Assembly: GCA_021770445.1 (NCBI GenBank)
Contig: JAETQY010000009.1
Span: forward strand, 19,677-83,676
DNA from: Bacillota bacterium
GTDB taxonomy: Bacteria > Bacillota > Clostridia > Oscillospirales > Oscillospiraceae
Direction of reading: 5' to 3'
DNA: 64,000 nt
The notes below the pieces were generated by a model, which saw only the letters and a program-made list of their open reading frames with translations, made no database searches and was not told where the DNA came from. Below, in pieces: positions 18,037-26,298 of this stretch (position 1 is its first letter; every line of letters begins with the position of its first letter). The position numbers and the translations under genes were made by a program.

Positions 18037-18545
18037 CGCCTCACACCGTCCCTCAGTTGCTTCTCACATAGAAGCTGGAGTTCCGCGACTGATTTTGCCA
18101 GTCGGCCGAGATAGTCAACGATGTCACGCATCTGCGGGGCTTCGCTGCTGTCAATCACGCCATCAGCCGCGATGTCAATGAGCTGTTGTTTGATCTGCTC
18201 GATCTTCCCTGTGGACAGGCCGCTGAGAATATTCAAAGTGACCCGCTCAATCGGGGATACCTCCGTGGCAAGGGTGAGGTCGCGGCCCAGGGGACATTCA
18301 TTCTTGCAGTAGTTGGCCTTCAGCTCCGGGCACCCGTACAGGTCCGCCATCAAAGCCACCAGGTCAACGGGAACAAATTTGGTGATCCCCAGCTCATGCT
18401 TCGCAAGCGAAGATTCAGAGATACCCAGGGCTTCAGCGGCTCCAGCCCGACTATTCAGCCGGTCATTGTGTATGGCCGCCTCTTTCCTGCAACGAAAGTA
18501 CATGGTCTCTACCCCGTTTTTACCGGCACCGTCCATTTCGCTCAC
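18033..18545 (-). CDS. XRE-type HTH regulator
   Basis: RAGAAEALGISESSLAKHELGITKFVPVDLVALMADLYG. Confidence 0.75.
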   Translation of the reverse strand: MSEMDGAGKNGVETMYFRCRKEAAIHNDRLNSRAGAAEALGISESSLAKHELGITKFVPVDLVALMADLYGCPELKANYCKNECPLGRDLTLATEVSPIERVTLNILSGLSTGKIEQIKQQLIDIAADGVIDSSEAPQMRDIVDYLGRLAKSVAELQLLCEKQLRDGVRR

Positions 18546-18571
18546 CTCCTGCTTTTGGTAAAATCAGAGCA

Positions 18572-18865
18572 TCAGGTACAGGGCGCCTCCACGCCGGGAG
18601 AATTTCCAGACGGTAATTCGTCCGTCCGGAAATTGCTTTTCGGTAACTGTCCGTCAAAAAAAATAGTGTTCACCTGGTCCTGGTCCAGTTCCAGCACCTT
18701 GGCAACCGCCTTGATCTGCTCAGGAGAGAATCCAGACTCCCCCCGCTCCTTTTTGGAGTAGGCCACCGTTGAAATACCCAGGCTGCTTGCCATGTGCTCC
18801 TGGGTGAACTTCTTCCGGGTCCGAGCCACCTTCAGCTCAATCGCGTTCAACTTCCTCACCTCCAT
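18572..18865 (-). CDS. Cro-like XRE HTH regulator
   Basis: LKVARTRKKFTQEHMASSLGISTVAYSKKERGESGF; GGAGGTGA just inside the annotated start suggests the true start is TTG at 18850. Confidence 0.85.
   Translation of the reverse strand: MEVRKLNAIELKVARTRKKFTQEHMASSLGISTVAYSKKERGESGFSPEQIKAVAKVLELDQDQVNTIFFDGQLPKSNFRTDELPSGNSPGVEAPCT
18601..18646 (-). promoter_or_regulatory. Two operator-family sites 30 bp apart inside the 3' end of the cro-like gene
   Basis: TTACCGTCTGGAAATT (18601-18616) and TTACCGAAAAGCAATT (18631-18646) on minus. Confidence 0.5.
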
Positions 18866-18881
18866 TTCTGTTGTGCTGCTT

Positions 18882-18910
18882 ATTATAGATTACCAAACGG
18901 AAATTGTCAA
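18882..18910 (-). promoter_or_regulatory. Early phage promoter with operator in its spacer
   Basis: TTGACA-17 nt (ATTTCCGTTTGGTAATC)-TATAAT on minus. Confidence 0.8.
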
Positions 18911-18967
18911 TACCTATCGTTATATTTTTGGTAAGAATAGTTTATAAAGTGTAAAGGACGTGATAAA

Positions 18968-19390
18968 ATGAGCAATCATTGGTTTGGGGAGGCACTTATG
19001 AACATTTTTTCTGAGAGATTGAAGGGGATTTTAGACTCGCGTGGGATCAGCCAGGTGTGGATCGCGGAGAAGGCAAATGCCACCGCCGCGACTATCTCCA
19101 GGTACATGACTACTGAGCGGGTTCCCCGGGGGGATATTGTGGCGAGTATCGCAAAGGCCCTGGATGTGTCAGCAGACTACCTCCTGGGGCTGACGGATAT
19201 TCAGGAGTCGATCTCCAATGGCAAGAGCCAGGAATACAGCCCGGAAGTGCGGCTGCTCTGTACTTGTTTCCTGAAGGCCAGCCCGTCCGATCAGCGGGTG
19301 ATCTGGACCCTTCTGGACAAATACATGACGCCGGAAGAAAAGGGCTTCTTGCAAAAGCTGTTAGAGTACAGCGAAGCCAATGCCGGGTGA
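18968..19390 (+). CDS. CI-like XRE repressor
   Basis: FSERLKGILDSRGISQVWIAEKANATAATISRYMTTERVPRGDIVASIAKALDVSADYLLGL; divergent to cro-like gene. Confidence 0.85.
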   Translation: MSNHWFGEALMNIFSERLKGILDSRGISQVWIAEKANATAATISRYMTTERVPRGDIVASIAKALDVSADYLLGLTDIQESISNGKSQEYSPEVRLLCTCFLKASPSDQRVIWTLLDKYMTPEEKGFLQKLLEYSEANAG

Positions 19391-19421
19391 TCCCTTTTCC
19401 AGGCGGGAAGGATGACAAGAA

Positions 19422-20141
19422 ATGAAGGCACTTACCGGGAACGAGCACTTTTACTTCGATGATATGCCCACGCCTCACCTGTTGCTGGATTTTTGGGCCT
19501 GGAGTTCATCGGACCTTCTGAAGGGGACCCTGCGGGGATCGTTGGCTGAGTTCATCGTTGCCACAGCCATCGGGGAGGATGTCAGCCAAATGCACGAAGA
19601 TCGGTTCCCCTACGATTTGAAGATGCCCCGGGACGGGGGAGACTGTAAAATTGAAGTCAAGTCCTCATCCTACATCAACGCTGGAGCGAGGGAGGGGCTA
19701 TCGGCCATCAGCTTCGACATCGCCCCCAGCCGCCGGGATGAGCTGGGCAAAAAAATCCTCAGCGAGGAAGAGGCCCGCCGGGCGTCGGATGTTTATGTGT
19801 TCTGCCTGTTCACCTGTAAGGATCGGGCGGCGGCCAACCCGCTGATCCTGGATGACTGGAGCTTCATCGTGATCCCGACGCCAACGCTGGATTGGTCGTG
19901 TGGCAGGCAGAAAACAATCTCGCTCCGCGCCCTGTTGAAGCTCAGGGTCGCCAACGTCGATTATGGGAACCTGGGACCGGCCATTGAGGCCGCTTTTGAT
20001 GCCTCAAAAGGTATTCGTGATTATATACAGAATTTACCCCACCCCCCCCGATTTTTGGTGTATTTTGACTATTGCGTTTTTGGGCCGCTCTGGAGGGGCG
20101 GCCCTCTCTTTGGTTTGGTCTATGGTACTGGTTATGGTTAG
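19422..20141 (+). CDS. PD-(D/E)XK-like nuclease-fold protein in the lysogeny module
   Basis: LLDFWAWSSSDLLKGTLRGSLAEFIVATAIG...PYDLKMPRDGGDCKIEVKSSSYI: E...D...ExK arrangement. Confidence 0.65.
   Translation: MKALTGNEHFYFDDMPTPHLLLDFWAWSSSDLLKGTLRGSLAEFIVATAIGEDVSQMHEDRFPYDLKMPRDGGDCKIEVKSSSYINAGAREGLSAISFDIAPSRRDELGKKILSEEEARRASDVYVFCLFTCKDRAAANPLILDDWSFIVIPTPTLDWSCGRQKTISLRALLKLRVANVDYGNLGPAIEAAFDASKGIRDYIQNLPHPPRFLVYFDYCVFGPLWRGGPLFGLVYGTGYG
20082..20104 (+). terminator. Terminator-like hairpin upstream of int
   Basis: GGGCCGCTCTGGAGGGGCGGCCC followed by TCTCTTT. Confidence 0.6.
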
Positions 20142-20186
20142 GTTATGGTACTGGTGCTGGTTATGGTAAGTGCGGGATTTTCCGTA

Positions 20187-20218
20187 GGACTGTCCATAGG
20201 ACAATCCGCGGACAGTCC
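20187..20218. promoter_or_regulatory. Three 9-bp palindromic units just upstream of int
   Basis: GGACTGTCC (20187), GGACAATCC (20199), GGACAGTCC (20210), 11-12 bp period. Confidence 0.6.
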
Positions 20219-20233
20219 AATGGAGGTTTTGAT

Positions 20234-22024
20234 ATGCCGAAGAAAAAGAGCACGACAGAGGCGTTTATGAGTCCAGATGCGCGACGGGTCCGCGTTCCTG
20301 AAGCCATCGTTAAGAAGAAGGCAGCAATATATGTCCGGGTCTCAACGCGGTATCAGGTAGACAAGGACAGTCTCCCCTTCCAGAAAGAGGAGCTGGTCAA
20401 CTACATCAAGTACGCCCTAAACATAGAGGACTATGTGATCTTCGAGGATGCGGGATACTCCGCAAAGAACACCTCCAGGCCGAAGTTCCAGGAGATGATG
20501 ACCCGGATACGGAACAATGAGTTTACCCACCTGGTCGTTTACAAGATCGACCGGATCAGCCGAAACCTCCTGGACTTCGCGCAGATGTATGAGGAACTTC
20601 AAAAGCACCGTTGCTCTTTCGTGTCGAAGGTGGAGCAGTTTGACACGTCCACCGCGATGGGCGAGGCCATGACCCGGATCGTGCTGGTGTTTGCGGAGCT
20701 GGAGCGGAAGATGACCGGGGAGCGTGTGACTGCTATCATGTTCTCCAGGGCGGAGAAGGGCCTATGGAACGGAGCTCCTATCCCTATCGGGTACACCTGG
20801 AGCGAGGAGAAGAAATACCCCGTGGTGGACCCTGAAGAGGCTAAAATCGTGCGTTATATCTTCGACAGGTATATGTCCCTGGAGAGTGCGCTGAAGGTCT
20901 CCAATGACCTCTCAGTGAACAGCGTCAGAACGAAGCGCGGTGGGGAGTGGACCAGCAAGACCGTCCGCGATGTGATCCGCAACCCCTTCTACAAGGGGAC
21001 CTACCGCTATAACCACAAAACGCAGACCGGGACGGAGAAGCCTCTGTCTGAACAAATCATCATCGAATGTAACCATGAGCCGATCATCAGCGAGGAAGTG
21101 TGGGCGAGGGCCAACGAGATTATGGACACCAATGCGGAGCGGTCCGTGGCCCACCTCCGTGGAAACATCCGGTACACGCATATCTTCGCCCGGATGATGA
21201 AGTGCTGGTATTGCGGGATGACAATGGGTGCCGGCCTGGATCGTCCCCGGTCGGATGGATACCGACCCTCAAAATACTATTGCACCTCGCACAACCGGAA
21301 GCAGGGATGCCCAAACCGGCAAATCTCCGACATCACCCTGGGGCCGTTCGTTCTCAATTATCTGGCGAACATGGTCCAGGCGGGGAAGGCCACCACGAAA
21401 AAGACGCGGCTCAGTAGTCTGGAGAAAACCCTGCTCCGGGGGAAATGCTTTGCCGACGTGGACCACATCGAGGAAGAGGGTCTGCGGGCCGCCTACAATG
21501 CGTTTGTGTATGGGGTGGCGCGGGCTGACTTCGATCCATCCGGGGAGGCTCCTGCGGCGGAAGGAAATGCCGAACTGGAGCTCTTAACCTCTGAGCGGGA
21601 TAAATACGTCCGCGCCCTGGATCGGCTCCAGTCTCTTTACCTGTTTTCTGACGAAGGAATTTCGGAGAAGGACTACATTCTCAGGCAAGGCGAATTGGAG
21701 GATAAGCTGGAGACCGTCAACCGGCGGATCGCGGACATCCGTGGTGAGCAGCCGGAGGACGCCAGCGACCTGTTGCAGAAGGCCACCCGGTTCTATATCC
21801 AGAATGAGCTTGTCAAAAAGCGGGCTCTTGATTTCAGGAAGGCCGTGGACGTGTTCGACAAGGAGGGGCTGAGGGACTTCTTTGGATCGCTGATCGACAC
21901 TATGACAGTGAAGGACAGCAGGGTGAAGGCCATCCGCTTCAGGAATGGGCTGACCAATGTTTTTGTCTACAAGGACGAAATGGGCCAGGAAGAGCCTGAG
22001 AGTAGCCTGGACGCGCCAGAATAA
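20234..22024 (+). CDS. int: Large serine recombinase (phage integrase)
   Basis: AAIYVRVSTRYQVDKDSLPFQKEEL catalytic Ser region, recombinase domain, zinc ribbon CWYCGMTMGAG...YYCTSHNRKQGC, coiled coil; SD GGAGG before ATG 20234. Confidence 0.96.
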   Translation: MPKKKSTTEAFMSPDARRVRVPEAIVKKKAAIYVRVSTRYQVDKDSLPFQKEELVNYIKYALNIEDYVIFEDAGYSAKNTSRPKFQEMMTRIRNNEFTHLVVYKIDRISRNLLDFAQMYEELQKHRCSFVSKVEQFDTSTAMGEAMTRIVLVFAELERKMTGERVTAIMFSRAEKGLWNGAPIPIGYTWSEEKKYPVVDPEEAKIVRYIFDRYMSLESALKVSNDLSVNSVRTKRGGEWTSKTVRDVIRNPFYKGTYRYNHKTQTGTEKPLSEQIIIECNHEPIISEEVWARANEIMDTNAERSVAHLRGNIRYTHIFARMMKCWYCGMTMGAGLDRPRSDGYRPSKYYCTSHNRKQGCPNRQISDITLGPFVLNYLANMVQAGKATTKKTRLSSLEKTLLRGKCFADVDHIEEEGLRAAYNAFVYGVARADFDPSGEAPAAEGNAELELLTSERDKYVRALDRLQSLYLFSDEGISEKDYILRQGELEDKLETVNRRIADIRGEQPEDASDLLQKATRFYIQNELVKKRALDFRKAVDVFDKEGLRDFFGSLIDTMTVKDSRVKAIRFRNGLTNVFVYKDEMGQEEPESSLDAPE

Positions 22025-22025
22025 A

Positions 22026-22058
22026 AGCCGGGGGGATATTTCCCCTCGGCTCTTTTTT
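22026..22058 (+). terminator. Terminator after int
   Basis: AGCCGGGGGGATATTTCCCCTCGGCTCTTTTTT. Confidence 0.8.
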
Positions 22059-22074
22059 GCGTTCTCAGGGCCTC

Positions 22075-22434
22075 CTACTGGCCCATGAACTCGATGATCC
22101 GGTCCAGGTGTTTCAGGTCCGCCTTCAGCTTTCTCAGCGGTCCGCTTTCCTCGATGGGGTGGGCCTTCTCGCTTTCGGTCATGTCGTAGTTAATATCCGC
22201 GCAGAAGGTGATGACATCGGGGAGGCCGTCCAGTGGCTCCATGGGATCAACACCCTGGGCGTCAAACCGGATCAGGTCGTGGCCGATGACATCCAGCTTC
22301 AGCGGGTAGTCGCTTTTTGTGTGGTAGCCCAGGATCATCCGGGCTTCAGGCACCGTCACCCTGATGCCGGGATACTCCGCCTCAAATAGGGCTACCAGCA
22401 TTTTCGGGGTGACATCAATGAGATACCTTGCCAT
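22075..22434 (-). CDS. Prophage right-arm hypothetical protein
   Basis: ORF convergent with int. Confidence 0.55.
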   Translation of the reverse strand: MARYLIDVTPKMLVALFEAEYPGIRVTVPEARMILGYHTKSDYPLKLDVIGHDLIRFDAQGVDPMEPLDGLPDVITFCADINYDMTESEKAHPIEESGPLRKLKADLKHLDRIIEFMGQ

Positions 22435-22600
22435 GCTTTTTCTTCTCCTTCCTACGATATGGGCAGCCAGGGACCATGTAATGCTCTGTTGGTGTCCAGT
22501 CCTTCAGGACGATTTCCCCGGTCTGATCGCACCAGCTATCACCTTCGCCTATGTACTGGCAGCAGGGGCACACATCGGGGTTGCAGTAGACTTCAGACAT
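22415..22600 (-). CDS. Small cysteine-rich protein
   Basis: CNPDVCPCCQYIGEGDSWCDQ. Confidence 0.55.
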   Translation of the reverse strand: MSEVYCNPDVCPCCQYIGEGDSWCDQTGEIVLKDWTPTEHYMVPGCPYRRKEKKKHGKVSH

Positions 22601-22614
22601 ATTCTTCCCCCCCC

Positions 22615-22884
22615 TCACACCAGATACCGGCACATGAAGGAGCCGAAGCTGTCAAAGTCGGACCAGTCTGCGGTTTCCTCTTCATCTGCGGCCACGGCTT
22701 CCCACAATTCTCTCAGGTCGCTGTCATAGCTTGCGGTATCCACATCCAGGTTTTGATGAAGGCAGTATGCCGTCCACAACATCCTGAATCGGTCCCGGCA
22801 GATGTCCTCATCGAAGCTGCTTTCCTCAGCAAAGGAAGCCATGAACTTGAACTCAGCATTTCTATCCATATTCTTCACCTCCAT
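22615..22884 (-). CDS. Prophage right-arm hypothetical protein
   Basis: Operon ORF with SD. Confidence 0.55.
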   Translation of the reverse strand: MEVKNMDRNAEFKFMASFAEESSFDEDICRDRFRMLWTAYCLHQNLDVDTASYDSDLRELWEAVAADEEETADWSDFDSFGSFMCRYLV

Positions 22885-23144
22885 TACCGGAAAAGCCGGC
22901 TCGAATCAAAGAATACTTCCTTGCCGTCATCTGTCCAGCGAACAGATGTCCCGTGGAACGCACTCCGGCTGATCCCGGACAAGTATTCCTTGCGGCCCAG
23001 GAGTCGGATCACTTTCTCCCGGCCTATTGGGGTGCCGTCCAGGTCATAGCTTGTCTTATGGGTAGCCTCCTCTATCTGCTGGATGTCCTTCTCATCGTGA
23101 CCCCAGCTTAGGAGCAATTCCCGATCTTCAGGTGTCAACTTCAC
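22884..23144 (-). CDS. Prophage right-arm hypothetical protein
   Basis: MKLTPEDRELLLSWGHDEKDIQQIEEA; operon ORF. Confidence 0.55.
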   Translation of the reverse strand: MKLTPEDRELLLSWGHDEKDIQQIEEATHKTSYDLDGTPIGREKVIRLLGRKEYLSGISRSAFHGTSVRWTDDGKEVFFDSSRLFR

Positions 23145-23156
23145 TATGCCACCTCC

Positions 23157-23948
23157 TTACACATACTTGGCGTACTGAGTGCTGATCCCGGCCACCCATT
23201 CCCGGTCCAGCCGGTCCAGGTAGGTACTCCAGGCACTCTTGCCGCTGTTCCACCACCATTTCCGGCTCTTCAGGGCCACGATGAGCTGGCGGGCGGGCTT
23301 CATGGTGAAGTGGATAAAAGCGCGGTCCCCCTCAGTGTAGGCGGTCAGGTTGGCATCCTCGAAAAAGACCTCCTTCTTGATCTCCTTCACCTTGCCCTCT
23401 TTGGAGGCCAGGTACAGCTTGTAGATGTTGCTGTTCTTCCGCCAGCGGTACTTCGGCAGCAGGGACTCGAACAGTTCCACAAATTTGGCGTTGTCGATGT
23501 TCGCCAGCTTTGCCAGGTGGAACGTGGGGTCCAGTTCCGGGCGCTGGTCGCTGAACTCAATCAGCTTCACCAGCTCATCGCGCTTGCCGTGGTTGGAGTC
23601 GATCCGGTTCCGCTCGATCTGCCGCTCCATCGCCTGGAACCATTCCACGAACTCAGAGGACAGCCGCAGGATGGCGTCGCTGTGGTCCAGCTTCTTGGCG
23701 TTGTAGCGGGCGGGCCCGGCCACCATGACACTGACGTGCCTGGCCTCATGCTGGAGGATCGCGCTGCACTTCTCATAGACCTGGCCGATGATCTTCTGCT
23801 TCTTCTCATCGGAGATGGGCCAGCCCATGACCCGGTTGCAGTAGTTCTCATAGTCGCTGACGGACGTATCGCCGCGCGTCCCGCCCATGCTGTTCATGTT
23901 GGCTTGGTGGACCAGATTGGCGTCCAGGGGCTTTACGATGATTTCCAT
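23157..23948 (-). CDS. Prophage right-arm hypothetical protein, 263 aa
   Basis: Long intact ORF in operon. Confidence 0.6.
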   Translation of the reverse strand: MEIIVKPLDANLVHQANMNSMGGTRGDTSVSDYENYCNRVMGWPISDEKKQKIIGQVYEKCSAILQHEARHVSVMVAGPARYNAKKLDHSDAILRLSSEFVEWFQAMERQIERNRIDSNHGKRDELVKLIEFSDQRPELDPTFHLAKLANIDNAKFVELFESLLPKYRWRKNSNIYKLYLASKEGKVKEIKKEVFFEDANLTAYTEGDRAFIHFTMKPARQLIVALKSRKWWWNSGKSAWSTYLDRLDREWVAGISTQYAKYV

Positions 23949-23960
23949 GGTGATCTCCTT

Positions 23961-24389
23961 TCAGACTGTGGCGTTGTACCGTTCAAGGGCCTTCTGGAGG
24001 CCGTGGAGGAGCGTTTTGCTGGACCTTACCTTATCCAGGGTCAGGCCGACGGCGCCCAGGGTGTCGGATAGGTCCCGGGTGTACCCATACTCATGGTTTG
24101 CCAGTTCCTCAGAGAACATATCCAGGATGTAGCCCTCGCCGGTGGTGTCGCCGTTGATGGCCTCCTGCTCCTCCTTTATGTGCCGGTCCAGCATCTCTTT
24201 CAGGCGCGGGGAATCGCTCTTGCGGTAGTACATCCCAGCCATCCCGCGATAGATGAGCTTCGTGTCCGTGGGCTTCAGGCCCAGGCTCTTCATCCCCTCA
24301 GCAAACTGATCCTTGTCATAGGCGAAGAAACAGGGGAAGGCGTTGACCTCTTCCTGGTGCTTCTTCTGCAATTCCGTGTATGCGTTCAT
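23961..24389 (-). CDS. Prophage hypothetical protein (DUF7659-like pattern)
   Basis: MNAYTELQKKHQEEVNAFPCFFAYDKDQFAEGMKSLGLKPTD. Confidence 0.55.
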   Translation of the reverse strand: MNAYTELQKKHQEEVNAFPCFFAYDKDQFAEGMKSLGLKPTDTKLIYRGMAGMYYRKSDSPRLKEMLDRHIKEEQEAINGDTTGEGYILDMFSEELANHEYGYTRDLSDTLGAVGLTLDKVRSSKTLLHGLQKALERYNATV

Positions 24390-24394
24390 CATTT

Positions 24395-24922
24395 CTACCT
24401 CCATTTCAATTTCCGCATGAAGGGCAGGGCCTTTTTCATGCGCTCGACCGCAAAGGCGCGGTTTTTGTTCCCGGAATACTTCTGGATGTACCGTTCCATC
24501 TCTTCCGGCGTTTCGGGGCCATAGCCGACCGCCGCAAGGATGATCTGAGCGCCCTCGCACTTGATGGCCTTCAGGGTGTCGGTCTCAATGGCTCTCCCGC
24601 CGGGGAGCGGTTGGACCTGTTTCAGCTGGCAGAATGGCAGGTAACCATCAACCATGTTCTCACCGATATTCCAGATGGAATACCCGAGAGGAACTGCGTC
24701 CACCAGCTCGAAGGTGTGGCCGTTGTGGGTTATTGTCCGCCCCTCCAGGTCCGTGTCGTGCTCCGAGTAATACTGGATCAGGGCCCGGATGCCGCCCGCG
24801 TCGATGGTGAGCGTGTTGGTGTCCCCATACCAGTGACTCAATCGGGCGCCGTAGTGCTCCTCTGTGCCGCTGGTCTCATGGGCCAGCATCATTTGGAGCT
24901 GTTTGACCTTGTAATCGTCCAC
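24395..24922 (-). CDS. Prophage hypothetical protein
   Basis: Operon ORF, ELVDAVPLGYSIWNIGENMVDGYLPFCQL. Confidence 0.55.
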   Translation of the reverse strand: MDDYKVKQLQMMLAHETSGTEEHYGARLSHWYGDTNTLTIDAGGIRALIQYYSEHDTDLEGRTITHNGHTFELVDAVPLGYSIWNIGENMVDGYLPFCQLKQVQPLPGGRAIETDTLKAIKCEGAQIILAAVGYGPETPEEMERYIQKYSGNKNRAFAVERMKKALPFMRKLKWR

Positions 24923-24937
24923 CTGTGCCCCCTCCCC

Positions 24938-25501
24938 TCAGTCCGCTTGGCAGTAGGTCATGCCGTCATAGCCCCGATTCTTCAAGAACTCCTGCATAGC
25001 CTCGGTGGCTTTAGTCCGGGTGTAGCCCTGGCCGACGCCTTCCTGGATCGGAAACACATAGGACTTACTCCCCCACAGGTTCCAGATGAAACAGCCCAGG
25101 CCCGCAGCCTTGGCGGCGGCCTCCACCTTCTTCCGCTCCCACCCGGGGAGATGGAGCGAAGGAGCGTCGAAGTTGCTGGTGCCGCCGTCATCGTCGCCCT
25201 TGCGCTCCAGGCCATAGGCCAGGGCTTCCTTCAGGTCCTCGGCCAGCTTCTTGTACCGCCCCTTCAAGACCACCTCGGCGGGGGCCGCTTTGGCGGGGTG
25301 GTGGTACTTCGCCCGCAGCCTCTCAAACTGGAGGATCGCGTCGGCTTCGGTGGAGACCGTGGCGCTGTCCACCTCATCACCGGTCCGGGGGTTGAACAGC
25401 ATGACCTCATACTCGTCGGGGCCGAGCTTGGCCGCGTCCAGGGTGTAGATGCGGCCGTTTTTCAGCCGGATGGCTTCGTCTCTCTTGATACTCTCAGGCA
25501 T
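24938..25501 (-). CDS. Prophage hypothetical protein
   Basis: Operon ORF. Confidence 0.55.
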   Translation of the reverse strand: MPESIKRDEAIRLKNGRIYTLDAAKLGPDEYEVMLFNPRTGDEVDSATVSTEADAILQFERLRAKYHHPAKAAPAEVVLKGRYKKLAEDLKEALAYGLERKGDDDGGTSNFDAPSLHLPGWERKKVEAAAKAAGLGCFIWNLWGSKSYVFPIQEGVGQGYTRTKATEAMQEFLKNRGYDGMTYCQAD

Positions 25502-25544
25502 AGTGATTACTCCTTTCGTTTATCGCGGATGGTGTGATGATCTC

Positions 25545-25814
25545 TCAACAGGGGGAGAACGCCAGAGAGAGGATGTCGATGGCGTTCCAGATGGCGAAGA
25601 ACTCCTCCTCGCTCATCCCCTCTTCCGTCACGGCCACGATGAGGAAATCCAGCTTGACCAGATCGGGGTGGCCGGTGGGGTTCAACTCGCTGTCCATCTC
25701 AGCGGCCTCGGCGGTGTAGGCTCCGTAGGCTTCGGACACAAAGGCCACTTTCTGATCCTCAAAGCCCTTCAGGGTCTTGCGGGCTTCCTGCGCCTTCTCA
25801 AACAATGCTTTCAT
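25545..25814 (-). CDS. Prophage hypothetical protein
   Basis: Operon ORF, internal start MKALFEKAQ. Confidence 0.5.
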   Translation of the reverse strand: MKALFEKAQEARKTLKGFEDQKVAFVSEAYGAYTAEAAEMDSELNPTGHPDLVKLDFLIVAVTEEGMSEEEFFAIWNAIDILSLAFSPC

Positions 25815-25834
25815 GGGTTCGTCCTCCTTCTTTT

Positions 25835-26062
25835 TCACTTGTTCTGATCTTCAGCCCGCTTTTTCAGGATGTAGTTCATCATCTTGACGTACTCACTGAT
25901 GGCCTTCCTGGCGGTGGCTTTGGTGTAGTAGATTCCCTCGGCGGCTCTTCTGCTTCCATTGGGGGCTTTATATACGATTTTGTAACCGTACTGCGGCTTG
26001 TTTTGAATCCGGCTTCCAACATAAATTGAAACGATCTCGAAATCTTTGCAGCGGACTTTCAT
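25835..26062 (-). CDS. Prophage hypothetical protein
   Basis: Operon ORF, basic. Confidence 0.5.
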   Translation of the reverse strand: MKVRCKDFEIVSIYVGSRIQNKPQYGYKIVYKAPNGSRRAAEGIYYTKATARKAISEYVKMMNYILKKRAEDQNK

Positions 26063-26247
26063 TTTTCCACCTTCTCGATTTCTTTCTCGATGTACTCTTC
26101 CACCTTGTACCTGTGCTCTCCATCGCTCTCCCCAGTAATGCGCCGGAGCTCGTTTTCCAGCTTGGATGCGTTCAGTTCGATCCCCTTTTCCAGATACATC
26201 GAGATGAGCCCCTTCACAAGCTGCTTTTCAAATTTAGCGATTTTCAT
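26059..26247 (-). CDS. Prophage hypothetical protein, first gene of right-arm operon
   Basis: MKIAKFEKQLVKGLISMYLEKGIELNASKLENEL; SD upstream. Confidence 0.5.
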   Translation of the reverse strand: MKIAKFEKQLVKGLISMYLEKGIELNASKLENELRRITGESDGEHRYKVEEYIEKEIEKVEK

Positions 26248-26298
26248 AACTGATCTCCTCTTGGATTGCTTTCTGGTAATTTCGTGTTCCATGCTTAT

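Noticed and set aside
20109-20218. GT-rich/GGAC repeat region as an attachment site
   Set aside because: The miaB interruption at ~26.45 kb is a better right boundary; the repeats fit regulation of int better.
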